Source of the DNA: Sphingobium cyanobacteriorum | GTDB taxonomy: Bacteria > Pseudomonadota > Alphaproteobacteria > Sphingomonadales > Sphingomonadaceae | Direction of reading: 5' to 3' | Assembly (NCBI RefSeq): GCF_030580935.1 | Contig: NZ_JAUQOM010000013.1 | Span: 1 to 64,000, forward strand | Length of the DNA stretch: 64,000 nt | Shown here: positions 1 through 8,846 of the stretch, piece by piece | Numbering within the stretch: the first letter of the stretch is position 1 | Layout of the letters: every line of letters starts with the position of its first letter | Notes under the pieces: model-generated | The model's input: the letters and a program-made list of their open reading frames with translations, nothing else | What the model was told of the DNA's origin: nothing | The model's database searches: none | Position numbers and translations under genes: made by a program

Positions 1-83
1 TAATTATCTGGAGTGAAATCATGGAAAACCGAAGGAAACCTGCGTCTCTCGCCGGCACGCTCGACATAAACTGCGACTGCAAA

Positions 84-121
84 GAATATGTGTAATGTGG
101 AGCTCCACATTACACATATTC
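84..121. repeat. Perfect 38-bp palindrome at the helicase truncation point
   Basis: Positions 84-102 are the exact reverse complement of 103-121, with AGCT at the centre and no loop. Bases 83 and 122 no longer match. The minus-strand helicase reading frame enters the palindrome and stops at a TAA at 110-112, so the last codons of the shortened protein lie inside one arm. It could be an inverted duplication at a rearrangement joint, two abutting element ends, or an assembly fold-back. The sequence does not decide between these. Confidence 0.85.
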
Positions 122-2581
122 CCGCGGGGAGAGGTCGATCTCGAGAGCTTCGCGCTCCTCGTCAGACAGGTCAGCAAGCCGGCGGTCGAGCATGGCTTCT
201 GCGGTCGACACCAGCTGGACGACAATAGCCTGCCCTTCGGCAATGGCCGTATCGATCGCGGGCAGCAGGCTGGGGAGCTTCATCGACAGAAGCAGCTGCG
301 CGAAGAAGCGCTGCTTGGTTCCCTCGAAGATCGACAGCGCTGCGGACTTGGCACCGGAGTTGAGCGTTCCCCCGGTCTCGCTGTCGACGATCCGCGTGGC
401 TTCCAGCGCGTCGCGCAGGTTGGCGTGGATGATCGCCCAGGCCTCAGCATAGGCATCGTAGACCGCAATCTGATCCTCGGTCAGGCAATGCTCGAGGATC
501 TCGTACTCGACACCGGCGAATGAAAGGGCCCGGGCTGTGTAGAGTCCGAGCGACTTGAGGTCCCGCGCAACCAGTTCCATCGCGGCGATGCCGCCGTCGC
601 GAATGTCGGCAACGAAAGCCTCGCGATTGGCGAAGGCGGTCTCCGGACCCCAGAGCCCGAGGCGCGTCGCATAGGCCAGGTTGTTGACGTCGGACGCACC
701 GGTTGCCGAGGCGTACAGCACGCGCGCCCGGGGCAGGAGGTTCTGCAGACGCACCCCGGCAATGCCTTGCTCAGATCCCTTGACCTTGCCGCGCGATCCT
801 TCACCGCCGGCAGCGTTGGCCATGGCGTGCGCTTCGTCGAACACGATCACGCCGTCGAAATCCTCACCGGCCCAGGCGAGGATCTGGTCAAGGCGCGTTG
901 CGTCGTTTCGACCCGAACGCAAGGTCGGATAGGTCACGAAGAGGATCCCCTCGCGCATCGCGATGGAGGTGCCGAGTTTCCAGGACGCCAGAGGTTGGAT
1001 GTCGATCGGGAGGCCGCCAAGCGCAGCCCAGTCGCGCCGGGCATCTTCGAGCAACGCCTCGTTCTTCGAAATCCAGATATGGCGGCGTTCGCCGTGCACC
1101 CAGCGATCGAGAATGACGCTTGCGACCTGGCGGCCTTTACCAGCGCCGGTGCCATCCCCAAGGAAATAGCCCTGCCGGTAGGTATGTCCTTCCGCCGAAG
1201 CCTTGAGCGAACAGCCCTTCTCCTCGGGCTCGAACCGGCCGGGAAGATCGCGGCCGTGAGCGCTGGCGGCGTAGATCAGGGTCTCTGCCTGGGCATTCGA
1301 TAGCAACCCTTTGGCGATAAGTCCGCCAGGCAGCTGCGGCACCGCGTCCGGCTTGGGTGCAGCGATCGACCCCATTGCGACTGACTCAACGAGGGGCGTC
1401 GGATGCTCGGCCGCGCCATCGATGACGATCCTGCTCGGGCGGTAGGGCAGATAGTGGCCAACCTGAGGGGCAAGCCGCGCAGGGGTTTCGAGCGACTGAT
1501 AGGTGAGCGACCCGATGGCGGAGGCTGGGGGCGTGATCCTGGCTGGTGTCGGCAGCGGCCTGCGCGGCACCGCCACCAGGCGAAACGGCGCACGAGCCGG
1601 GAGGCTCGATTGCTCGGGAACGGCATCCAAGATGGCGCGATCCGGCAAGGCATCGACAATATCGACCAGCTGGCGAAAGTCGTTTGTGCGGATGGCGACA
1701 GGCTCATTGGAGTCTTCCACCTTGTCGAAGACCAACAGCCGCGTGGTAATGCCGGTGCCCTGCCTGACGAACGCGCGTTCGACGGCGGCATTGAGCCTCA
1801 GCGAAACTGGCCCTTTCGCCCCGGCCAAAAACCGCACGCAGTCGAACCATTCAGGCATGATCGCGACAAGCCGCCCCCCGGACGCCAGACGGTTCCAGGC
1901 CGATCGCAGATGCCTCGCCCCAGTGCGGCCATCGTGGCCCCGCTCGATCCCGTGAGAATAGGGCGGGTTCATCAGCACGACGCTGGGGCTGATGGCCGGA
2001 TCGAGCAATTCGTCGATCAGCTCGGCATCATGTCCAGTCACGCGGGCATCCGGGAATACCGCAGTCAGGCAGTCGCGGCGCAGCGGTGAAATTTCGTTCA
2101 GGACTAGGCGGGCTCCGGCTTTGGCGGCCCAGACCGCAAGCATCCCCGTTCCGGCCGAGGGCTCGAGCACGAGCTCGTTGAGCATCAGTCCGCAGGCCCG
2201 TGCGGCAAGCCAGGCCAACCGCGGCGGCGTTGCAAACTGCTGCCATTCGATCTGCTCGTCGCTGCGATTGGTTTGGGTCGGAACTCGGGCATCGAGACCG
2301 CAGAAGAACTGTTCCGCCTCGTCGATCGGGCTCGTGGGCTGGACTTGATCTGATGCTTGCAGATGTTGAACCTGCGCCAGCTCGAGCGCAGCGTGAGCAT
2401 CACGGACTGACCATGCCCCGAGTGCATCGGTTCCGCCGAAGTGGTCCGTCATGATGCGGTTGATGTCGCTGCGCGAAAGCGCGCCGCCTGCTGCCAGTTG
2501 TACCGCCATTGCTTTGGCTGCCGTCACGACAAGCGGCGGAGATGGTGGATCGAATGCGAAAGCGAGGGACGAATTGGACAT
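110..2581 (-). pseudogene. Methyltransferase/strawberry-notch helicase-like protein, probably truncated at its 3' end
   Basis: The reading frame gives 823 aa and starts after a textbook ribosome site (AGGAGG, 2587-2592). An N-terminal adenine-methyltransferase-like domain is visible (EPSAGTGMLAVWAA near residue 140, NPPYSHG near 205). It is followed by a strawberry-notch/SNF2-type helicase domain with a P-loop-like GDGTGAGKGRQ near 475 and a VFDEAH box near 580. Family members on sphingomonad and other proteobacterial integrative elements are usually around 1400 aa, with a C-terminal helicase domain after the second conserved block. Here the frame ends at LSPREYV, just where family members (as I recall them) continue, inside a perfect palindrome. 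It is therefore either a broken gene or a short variant. It lies in the same orientation as the primase-like gene just upstream (41 bp gap) and probably belongs to the element's DNA-processing module. Confidence 0.75.
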
Positions 2582-2622
2582 GGGAAACCTCCTGACGAGG
2601 TCCTGCAGCGGGCAGGCCTCAA

Positions 2623-3552
2623 TCAGCCAAAGGCCCCCTCCCCTCTGGTCAACGGATCAGGCTTACCGGCAAGCCGGGACTTCAGCTCATCGTTCCAGTC
2701 AAAACCGGACGAGGCCGGTGCTCGTGAGTGGATGACACGATGAGGCGCAGCGTAAGCCTTCAAAGCTCGCTTCTCGGCGAGAGCGCCACCGGCATCATTG
2801 TCGATGAACAGATGGAGCTCGCGCACGCCCTCCGGGATCGCAACAAGTCCGAAGCGCTCGTTCCCGAGCGTTGCCCAGCAAGAAATCCCGAACAACTGCA
2901 TTGCTGAAAGTGCGCTCTCGATCCCTTCGGCAAGTCCAAGACGCCCTTGCACCGGCGGCGCCAGCCTGACGGAACCAAAACCAAGGGAGCCAAGCGCACG
3001 CTTGGGCCGGTCGAAAGCGGCAAGCTTGCCGCTCTCCACGTTGAGAAACGTTCGGTGTACCGCGATTATGCCAATGTCGGACGTTACTGCGGCCAGCATC
3101 GCGGGCAGAAATTGGACAGCGCCGCGCGGCCCGAGCGGCGTCCGCGCCAGGTATCGGAGTTGATCGGATGCGGGCAGAAGACCGCGCTGCGCAAGGTATT
3201 GTGCGGCAGGGCCGTCGGAGATCGCCGTCCCCGATTGCCACAAGCGCCGCGCATTGGGACTGAAGTCACCATGAGTTTGCCGTTCGATGGACCTGACGTC
3301 TGAGCCATTGAACAGGTCGCGGCTGCGAAAACCTTGGCGATCCAACGCCGCAATGACGTCCTCATTCAGGCATCCCGCGAAGCAATGAAACAAGATCGCC
3401 TTTCTTCCCAGCGTCACGCTTAGTGAAGGAGTTCGGTCATCATGCGCCGGGCAGCAGCACATGCCTTTGCCCCGACTCCATGTACCCTGAAGGCTTTCGA
3501 CGATCGCGCGGGCGCGGCGTTCGAGTTGATGAGGTTTGTCTAACGGGGGCAT
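2623..3552 (-). CDS. CHC2 zinc-finger/Toprim primase-like protein of an integrative element
   Basis: The protein is 309 aa with the ATG at 3552, chosen because GGAGAAGG lies just upstream; a longer in-frame extension has no such site. The N-terminal part holds a zinc-ribbon of the DnaG CHC2 type (CCCPAHDDRTPSLSV near residue 30, then FHCFAGC near 55). The C-terminal half is Toprim-like, with LAEGIESALSAM near 205 and LFIDNDAGG near 250. These proteins are replication primases or primase-helicase accessory factors of plasmids and integrative elements. Gene order primase then methyltransferase-helicase supports an element-borne replication or transfer role. No catalytic polymerase domain beyond Toprim is evident, so exact activity is inferred. 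Confidence 0.8.
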   Translation of the reverse strand: MPPLDKPHQLERRARAIVESLQGTWSRGKGMCCCPAHDDRTPSLSVTLGRKAILFHCFAGCLNEDVIAALDRQGFRSRDLFNGSDVRSIERQTHGDFSPNARRLWQSGTAISDGPAAQYLAQRGLLPASDQLRYLARTPLGPRGAVQFLPAMLAAVTSDIGIIAVHRTFLNVESGKLAAFDRPKRALGSLGFGSVRLAPPVQGRLGLAEGIESALSAMQLFGISCWATLGNERFGLVAIPEGVRELHLFIDNDAGGALAEKRALKAYAAPHRVIHSRAPASSGFDWNDELKSRLAGKPDPLTRGEGAFG

Positions 3553-3676
3553 CGACCTTCTCCGGTTGAGGTGCCCTCCCCGTGCAGCCTCCACTCTGCA
3601 CTCGCGCCAAACCAATTTCCTACGCCACTTGTTCTATATATGTTCTTACTCGATTCGGCTATAGAAGGATCGAGAA

Positions 3677-4333
3677 ATGACAATGAAAGCTATCTTGGTC
3701 GCAGGCTTCGCGATCACCTCTGCTACCTCCGCCAGAGCCCAGGATTTGTCCGCGCCAGCCACAATCGAAGCCCCCGCGAGTCACTCCGAAGGCATCCGGA
3801 TTGCTGAAACATCGAACGGCTTCCAGCTGGTCGAGCATGGGCTGTGGTCATCCCGTCAGGCCGGCCCGGCATCGGGTCTCATTGTACCACAAAATGGCCG
3901 GGTGAACCTGCCATACAGATACGAACCCAAGGCCAAACCTGGCCCCTCCGACTTCAGGCGAGCAAGCTACCTTCCCCACATCTATGCGGCGGAAGCGAAG
4001 TACTCATTGCCCGCGGGCCTGCTCGATGCGCTCGTATGGACAGAATCTCGATATAACCCCTTCGCCGTCAGCCCTGCAGGCGCAGCAGGTCTTGGACAGC
4101 TGATGCCAGCCACGGCAAAAGAACTCGGGGTCTTCAATCGCTTCGATCCTATGGCCAACATCTTCGGCGCGGCGCGGTATCTGCGGCAGATGCTCGACAG
4201 GTTCGGCGTGGTTCACCTCGCGGTGGCTGCCTACAATGCGGGTCCCGGCGCAGTGGAACGCGCAGGCGGCATTCCCCGGAATGGCGAGACGCCCGGATAT
4301 GTCCAAGAGGTCCTTCGACAATGGCGTTTCTAA
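3677..4333 (+). CDS. Lytic transglycosylase, VirB1-like (SLT domain)
   Basis: The 218-aa product starts with a Sec signal peptide ending near ARAQ (residues 1-22). The C-terminal half (about 95-218) is a GH23 soluble-lytic-transglycosylase domain. ALVWTESRYNP carries the catalytic glutamate, followed by SPAGAAGLGQLMPATAKELGV and the substrate-cleft motif AAYNAGPGAV. It would cut peptidoglycan in the periplasm. Such enzymes open the wall for type IV secretion machinery in conjugative elements, which fits the neighbours. The gene is divergent from the primase-like gene and tail-to-tail with the integrase. Confidence 0.9.
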   Translation: MTMKAILVAGFAITSATSARAQDLSAPATIEAPASHSEGIRIAETSNGFQLVEHGLWSSRQAGPASGLIVPQNGRVNLPYRYEPKAKPGPSDFRRASYLPHIYAAEAKYSLPAGLLDALVWTESRYNPFAVSPAGAAGLGQLMPATAKELGVFNRFDPMANIFGAARYLRQMLDRFGVVHLAVAAYNAGPGAVERAGGIPRNGETPGYVQEVLRQWRF

Positions 4334-4420
4334 AGATCGACCCACGATGGCCATAGCACGGCCCATCATCCTGCGGTTTTTAGCTGGGCGGACTCGTAGC
4401 GGTTGCGAACCCCTGTGAGA

Positions 4421-5692
4421 TTAGCCGACTTTGACTTCGACTGGATACTTGGCTGCAATCTGCATTACCTCCTTACCCCACAGCGCCAACGCCTCCCGTT
4501 TCTCGTTGGTATACTGGTGACGGTGATAGACGCCAGCGACGCCAGCCATAGCTGATCCTGACTGGTGATTGAGCACCGCCTCAGAAACCACCAAGGGTAT
4601 GCCAAGACGCTGGAGACCAGTTGCCACCGTCCGTCGAATATCATGCATTGTGAAGTGACCGGCCTCATAGCCGAGCTTTTCGTCCACGCTTGCCCTGATG
4701 CGCTTCCAGGCCTTCGATAGTCCGCTGACGCTGTTCGTATTGGTGACCTTCGATGCCAACAGGATCTGGGATTGCTTGTGGGCCTCGTCAGGGTCGATGC
4801 CAGCCGCCATGAATATCTCGGTGATGACTGCCAGGGCCTGGGCGGATAGCGGCACCACATTCGCTTTGCCGTTTTTCGCTCGGTCGCCCGGAACTGTCCA
4901 GACTTTCGCCTTGAAGTCGAACTCATCGCACGCCGCATCAAGCACTTCACCTCTGCGTTGAGCCGTAAGAATAAGCATCTGCACGAGATGACCGAACGGA
5001 TAGCCATCCTCGACCGCAGATTGCCACAGCGCAGCAAGCTCACGGTCGCTGAGTACACGGTCGCGAGGCTCATTCCGCTTCGGCCGCCATGCATCCCGGC
5101 AAGGATTGGCGGGCATATGCTCCAATCTGGTGAGCGCCCAAGTGTAGAAAGTTGAAAGGTGGCGATACACGATCCGCGCCATCGTCAGGGTTTCCTTGCC
5201 CCGCTCGAACGCAATTTTCTCAACGAAGCGGCTCACGTCACTTCGGGTTATGGAGTCCGCGAGCCGGTCTCCAATCTCGGGCTCGATGTATTTTCGGAAC
5301 ACTCGATCGAACTCCCTCGCGCTCCGCTTTTTGCCCTCGATCTGCTGAGCAAGGTACGTCTCGTAGAGCTCCGCGACTGTCCCGACGCCTTTTGATCCCT
5401 TTCTCTTTGCCCCCGCTTTTCTGGCGATGCTCTTGCCCTGCTCGACATCGACAAGCAGATCGCGCGCCTTCTTTCGGGCATGGGCCAGCGTAAAGCTTGG
5501 CCCATGGCGTCCGATTGTCACATTCAACCATTTGCCCTGAACCCGCTTGCGCAGAATGTACGTCTTGATACCACTGGCACCCATGCGGAGCCTAAGTCCG
5601 GGTACGATACCATCGGCGAGCTCAATCTGACCCGCTGTCGGCGCCTTCAGCCCTGCGATCTTCGCATCCGTCAAACCTACTTTGTTCGCCAT
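4421..5692 (-). CDS. Tyrosine recombinase/integrase (P4 family, DUF4102 arm-binding domain)
   Basis: The 423-aa protein begins with a DUF4102 arm-type DNA-binding domain (LTDAKIAGLKAP... LADGIVPGLRLRM). A core-binding region follows, then a C-terminal catalytic domain with TAQRRGEVLDA (first Arg), HDIRRTVATGLQ (His and second Arg) and LNHQSG followed by VYHRHQY (nucleophile Tyr region). It catalyses site-specific integration and excision at a tRNA gene. The start codon faces the tRNA-Lys fragment about 130 bp away, as expected for the terminal gene of an integrated element. A short palindrome sits immediately upstream of the start and may control its expression. Confidence 0.95.
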   Translation of the reverse strand: MANKVGLTDAKIAGLKAPTAGQIELADGIVPGLRLRMGASGIKTYILRKRVQGKWLNVTIGRHGPSFTLAHARKKARDLLVDVEQGKSIARKAGAKRKGSKGVGTVAELYETYLAQQIEGKKRSAREFDRVFRKYIEPEIGDRLADSITRSDVSRFVEKIAFERGKETLTMARIVYRHLSTFYTWALTRLEHMPANPCRDAWRPKRNEPRDRVLSDRELAALWQSAVEDGYPFGHLVQMLILTAQRRGEVLDAACDEFDFKAKVWTVPGDRAKNGKANVVPLSAQALAVITEIFMAAGIDPDEAHKQSQILLASKVTNTNSVSGLSKAWKRIRASVDEKLGYEAGHFTMHDIRRTVATGLQRLGIPLVVSEAVLNHQSGSAMAGVAGVYHRHQYTNEKREALALWGKEVMQIAAKYPVEVKVG

Positions 5693-5700
5693 ATGTACCT

Positions 5701-5715
5701 GCTACCTTAGGTAGC
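5701..5715. promoter_or_regulatory. 15-bp palindrome in the integrase leader
   Basis: GCTACCT-T-AGGTAGC is a perfect odd-length palindrome at -9 to -23 from the integrase ATG (5692). On the minus strand it overlaps the likely ribosome-binding region. On the plus strand it is followed by five Ts. It could be an operator, an excisionase-type site or a translation-blocking hairpin; only the symmetry is observed. Confidence 0.45.
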
Positions 5716-5806
5716 TTTTTGTAGTGGATACTGGCGAACATTTCAAGAACAATGCGGACTACGAATCGCAGATTTCCGCCATTTTTGGACCCATGCGGAC
5801 GCGCTA

Positions 5807-5868
5807 GGACCCTCTGATCATGGCTCTTAATCAGCGGGTCCTTGGTTCGAGCCCAAGTGCGTCCACCA
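5807..5868 (+). other. attR-like site: 3' fragment of tRNA-Lys(CUU) with inverted core arms
   Basis: From 5824 to 5868 the sequence matches the anticodon loop (CTCTTAA), 3' anticodon stem, T-arm (CTTGG/CCAAG) and encoded CCA of a tRNA-Lys(CUU). No D-arm or 5' anticodon stem precedes it, so it is not a whole tRNA gene. Instead 5806-5818 is a 12-of-13 inverted copy of 5830-5842, leaving an 11-nt centre around the anticodon. That is the layout of an integrase core site, with crossover in the anticodon loop. Positions 5797-5803 can also pair with the acceptor end at 5858-5864. The intact tRNA-Lys is predicted beyond the left edge. Confidence 0.75.
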
Positions 5869-5964
5869 TAGCCTTCCGGCCATCAGGCGCGCGGCCTCTT
5901 TTCGGGTTTCCGGCTGGCGCGCCTTTCCTGACGAGCCCGTTGCAAGACGAAAGGGAAGCGTCCG

Positions 5965-6285
5965 ATGGCGTGGCTCATTCTCGGCGTGGCCGTGTTCACC
6001 GAAATCTGCTGGGCCTTGAGCCTGAAATGGGCCGCGACGCTTGGCAGTTGGCAGGCGTCCGCCGTGCCCATTGCCTTGAGCTTCCTCAACATGGGCCTGC
6101 TCGCGCTGGCGATGCGGGGTATCCCGGCGGGCACCGCCTATGCGGTCTGGACGGGCCTGGGCGCGGTGGGGGTCATCATCGGCGGCATCCTCTTCTTTGG
6201 CGACCGGGTCAATCCGGCGCAGATCGCCTTCATGGCGATGATCGTGGTCGGCGTCATGGGCACCAAGCTGTTCGCATCGGCCTGA
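5965..6285 (+). CDS. SMR-family small multidrug/guanidinium exporter
   Basis: The 106-aa protein has four transmembrane helices and the family-defining glutamate in helix 1 (VFTEICWALSLKW). The motif AYAVWTGLGAVG in helix 3 is typical of the SugE/Gdx branch rather than the EmrE branch, which suggests guanidinium/proton antiport in the inner membrane. It is a free-standing gene just outside the integrated element. No guanidine riboswitch was recognised in the short leader, so the substrate assignment rests on sequence motifs only. Confidence 0.88.
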   Translation: MAWLILGVAVFTEICWALSLKWAATLGSWQASAVPIALSFLNMGLLALAMRGIPAGTAYAVWTGLGAVGVIIGGILFFGDRVNPAQIAFMAMIVVGVMGTKLFASA

Positions 6286-6415
6286 CCGCAGGCTGGAGGC
6301 AGCACCCCCTGCCGGTCTTGACCGCGCGACGGACTGCGTGGGGGCAACAAAATCAGGACCGGGACGTTGGCTGGACAAGTTGCATTCATCCTTTCCCGGC
6401 TACGCTTTCCCCTGC

Positions 6416-8683
6416 ATGATCCTTGACCGTCGCGACCTCCTGATCCGCACGCTGGGCGGCGTTCTCGCCATCGGCCTGCCGCGCGGCGTTCTGGCGCAAA
6501 CCGATGTCGAGCGCGTCGATGCCCTGATCGCGAAGATGACGATCGAGGAGAAGGCCGGGCAGATGACCTGCCTGGCCGACAGTTTCCGCCCCTTCAACCC
6601 GCCCAATCCGCAGGTCGGCATCCAGGACGCCAGGCGCCTGGCCGACGAAGTGCGCAAGGGCCGGGTCGGCTGCCTGTTCAACGGCATCGGCGTCGCCGGC
6701 GCGCGCCGGGCGCAGGAGATCGCGGTCAGGGACAGCCGGCTCGGCATCCCGCTTCTGTTCGCCGGAGACGTAATCCACGGCCTCAAGACCATCTTTCCCG
6801 TGCCCCTCGCCGAAGCCTCCAGCTTCGATCCCGACCTGTGCCAGCGCACCGCCCGCGCGATGGCGGTCGAAGCCACCGCCGCCGGCCTGCACCTCACCTT
6901 CGCCCCGATGGTCGATGTCGCCCGCGACCAGCGCTGGGGCCGGGTGGTCGAAGGCGCAGGGGAGGACGTGACCCTCACCGGCCTCCTTTCCGCCGCGCGC
7001 ATCCGCGGCTTTCAGGGCCGCGATCTGCGCCGCGACGACAGCCTGCTCGCCTGCCCCAAGCATTTCGCCGCCTATGGCGCGGTCGCCGCGGGCCTCGAAT
7101 ATGGCAATGTCGACATCAGCGACGAAACGCTGCGCGAAACCCATCTGCCACCCTTTGGCCAGGCATTCGCCGCCGGCGCGCTCACCACCATGGCCGCCTT
7201 CAACGAAATCAACGGCGTCCCCGCCACCGCCGACCGCGAGCTGCTGACCGACATATTGCGCGGCGAGATGCAGTTTCGCGGCTTCGTCTTTTCCGATTAC
7301 ACCGCCGATGAAGAACTGGTCGCCCATGGCTTCGCGCAGGATGACCGCGACGCCGCCCGCCTTGCCGTGCTGGCCGGGGTCGACATGTCGATGCAGAGCG
7401 GCCTCTACATTCGCTACCTGCCGGACCTCGTAAAGAGTGGCGCGGTGCCGATGGCCACGGTCGATGTCGCCGTACGCCGCATCCTTTATGTGAAGGCCGC
7501 CATCGGCCTGTTCGACAATCCTTACCGATCGCTGGACGAGGCAGCGGAAAAGACCCGCATCTTCACGCCCGCCCACCGCGCCCTCGCCCGCGAAGCCGCC
7601 GCCCGGTCGGTCGTGCTGCTGAAAAATGACGGCCTGCTGCCAATCGACCCGGCCAGAGGGCAAAAGATCGCCCTGATCGGCCCCTTCGCCGATGACACCG
7701 CCAATCTCTATGGTCCCTGGGCCTTTTACGGCGATCCGGGCAAGGGCGTCGACATCGCCACCGGCCTGCGCGCCGCTCTGCCCGACGGGGCGACGCTGAC
7801 GGTCACGCACGGCAGCGCCGTCAACGCGCCGATCGACGGCGGCATCGCGCAGGCGGTCGCGGCAGCGAAGGCGGCGGACATCGTCCTGCTCGCCATCGGC
7901 GAATCGCAGGCCATGTCGGGCGAAGCCCAGTCCCGCACCGTCATCGAAATCCCGCCCGCGCAACAGGCGCTGGCCGATGCCGTCGCCGCCACCGGCAAGC
8001 CGGTCGCCGTCCTGCTGCGCCACGGCCGCGCGCTCGCCCTGCATGGTGGCGTCGCCAATGCGCAGGCGATCCTCGCCACCTGGTTCCTGGGGAGCCAGGC
8101 GGGCCACGCCATCGCCGACATCCTGCTGGGCCGGGTCGACCCGTCCGGCAAATTGCCCGTCAGCTTCCCCTGGGAAAGCGGGCAGGAGCCTTTCTATTAT
8201 GACCGCAAATCAACCGGCCGCCCGGTGGTGGACGACCGCACCGAATATAAGGCGCGCTACGCCACCACCGACAACAGCGCCCGTTTTCCCTTCGGCCACG
8301 GCCTGACCTATACCGACTTCGTGCTCGACCGGCTCACATTGTCCGACACCGCGCTGCGCTGGGACGCCGCGATCGAAGTGACCGCGCGCATCACCAACAA
8401 GGGCAAGCGCAAGGGCAGCGAAGTCGTCCAGCTCTACACCCGCGACCGCGTCGCCAGCCGCACCCGTCCGATCCGCGAACTGAAACGCATGGCCCGCGTG
8501 ACTCTGGCGCCGGGCGAAAGCAGGACGATACGCTTCTCCCTCTCCCGCAGGGACCTGGAATTTGTTGGCGCGAAGAGCCAGCGCATCGCCGAGCCGGGCG
8601 CGTTCGACCTGTGGGTCGGGCAATCGAGCGTCGGGGGATTGAAGGGGGCGTTCACCCTATATGCGCTGCCTGAAGCGGGCTGA
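6416..8683 (+). CDS. bglX: Glycoside hydrolase family 3 beta-glucosidase, BglX-like
   Basis: The product is 755 aa from the ATG at 6416; a longer frame exists but the chosen start places a twin-arginine-type export signal (LDRRDLLIR, then a hydrophobic stretch ending VLAQ) at the N-terminus. The GH3 N-domain is recognised by KMTIEEKAGQM, the KHFAAYG motif and GFVFSDYTADEEL, whose Asp is the catalytic nucleophile. The C-domain and a fibronectin-III-like tail (EVVQLYTRD, RELKRMARVTLAPGES) follow. It would hydrolyse beta-linked glucosides or oligosaccharides in the periplasm. The gene is monocistronic, 130 bp downstream of the SMR gene. Confidence 0.92.
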   Translation: MILDRRDLLIRTLGGVLAIGLPRGVLAQTDVERVDALIAKMTIEEKAGQMTCLADSFRPFNPPNPQVGIQDARRLADEVRKGRVGCLFNGIGVAGARRAQEIAVRDSRLGIPLLFAGDVIHGLKTIFPVPLAEASSFDPDLCQRTARAMAVEATAAGLHLTFAPMVDVARDQRWGRVVEGAGEDVTLTGLLSAARIRGFQGRDLRRDDSLLACPKHFAAYGAVAAGLEYGNVDISDETLRETHLPPFGQAFAAGALTTMAAFNEINGVPATADRELLTDILRGEMQFRGFVFSDYTADEELVAHGFAQDDRDAARLAVLAGVDMSMQSGLYIRYLPDLVKSGAVPMATVDVAVRRILYVKAAIGLFDNPYRSLDEAAEKTRIFTPAHRALAREAAARSVVLLKNDGLLPIDPARGQKIALIGPFADDTANLYGPWAFYGDPGKGVDIATGLRAALPDGATLTVTHGSAVNAPIDGGIAQAVAAAKAADIVLLAIGESQAMSGEAQSRTVIEIPPAQQALADAVAATGKPVAVLLRHGRALALHGGVANAQAILATWFLGSQAGHAIADILLGRVDPSGKLPVSFPWESGQEPFYYDRKSTGRPVVDDRTEYKARYATTDNSARFPFGHGLTYTDFVLDRLTLSDTALRWDAAIEVTARITNKGKRKGSEVVQLYTRDRVASRTRPIRELKRMARVTLAPGESRTIRFSLSRRDLEFVGAKSQRIAEPGAFDLWVGQSSVGGLKGAFTLYALPEAG

Positions 8684-8846
8684 CATCGGATTGCGTCACC
8701 GCGCCACCAAGGACGAAACAGGGTGCGGCCATCGGACTATAGCGATGGCATGATCGCCGCATCCGATCCACATCATGGGGCCCTCCTAACCATTTGCTAA
8801 TCATGACCGTGCGATAAGGGCAGACGATAACCGGGAGAGACGGGAC

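Noticed and set aside
5797..5868. Complete tRNA-Lys gene
   Set aside because: The D-arm and the 5' half of the anticodon stem are missing, so it is a 3' fragment only.
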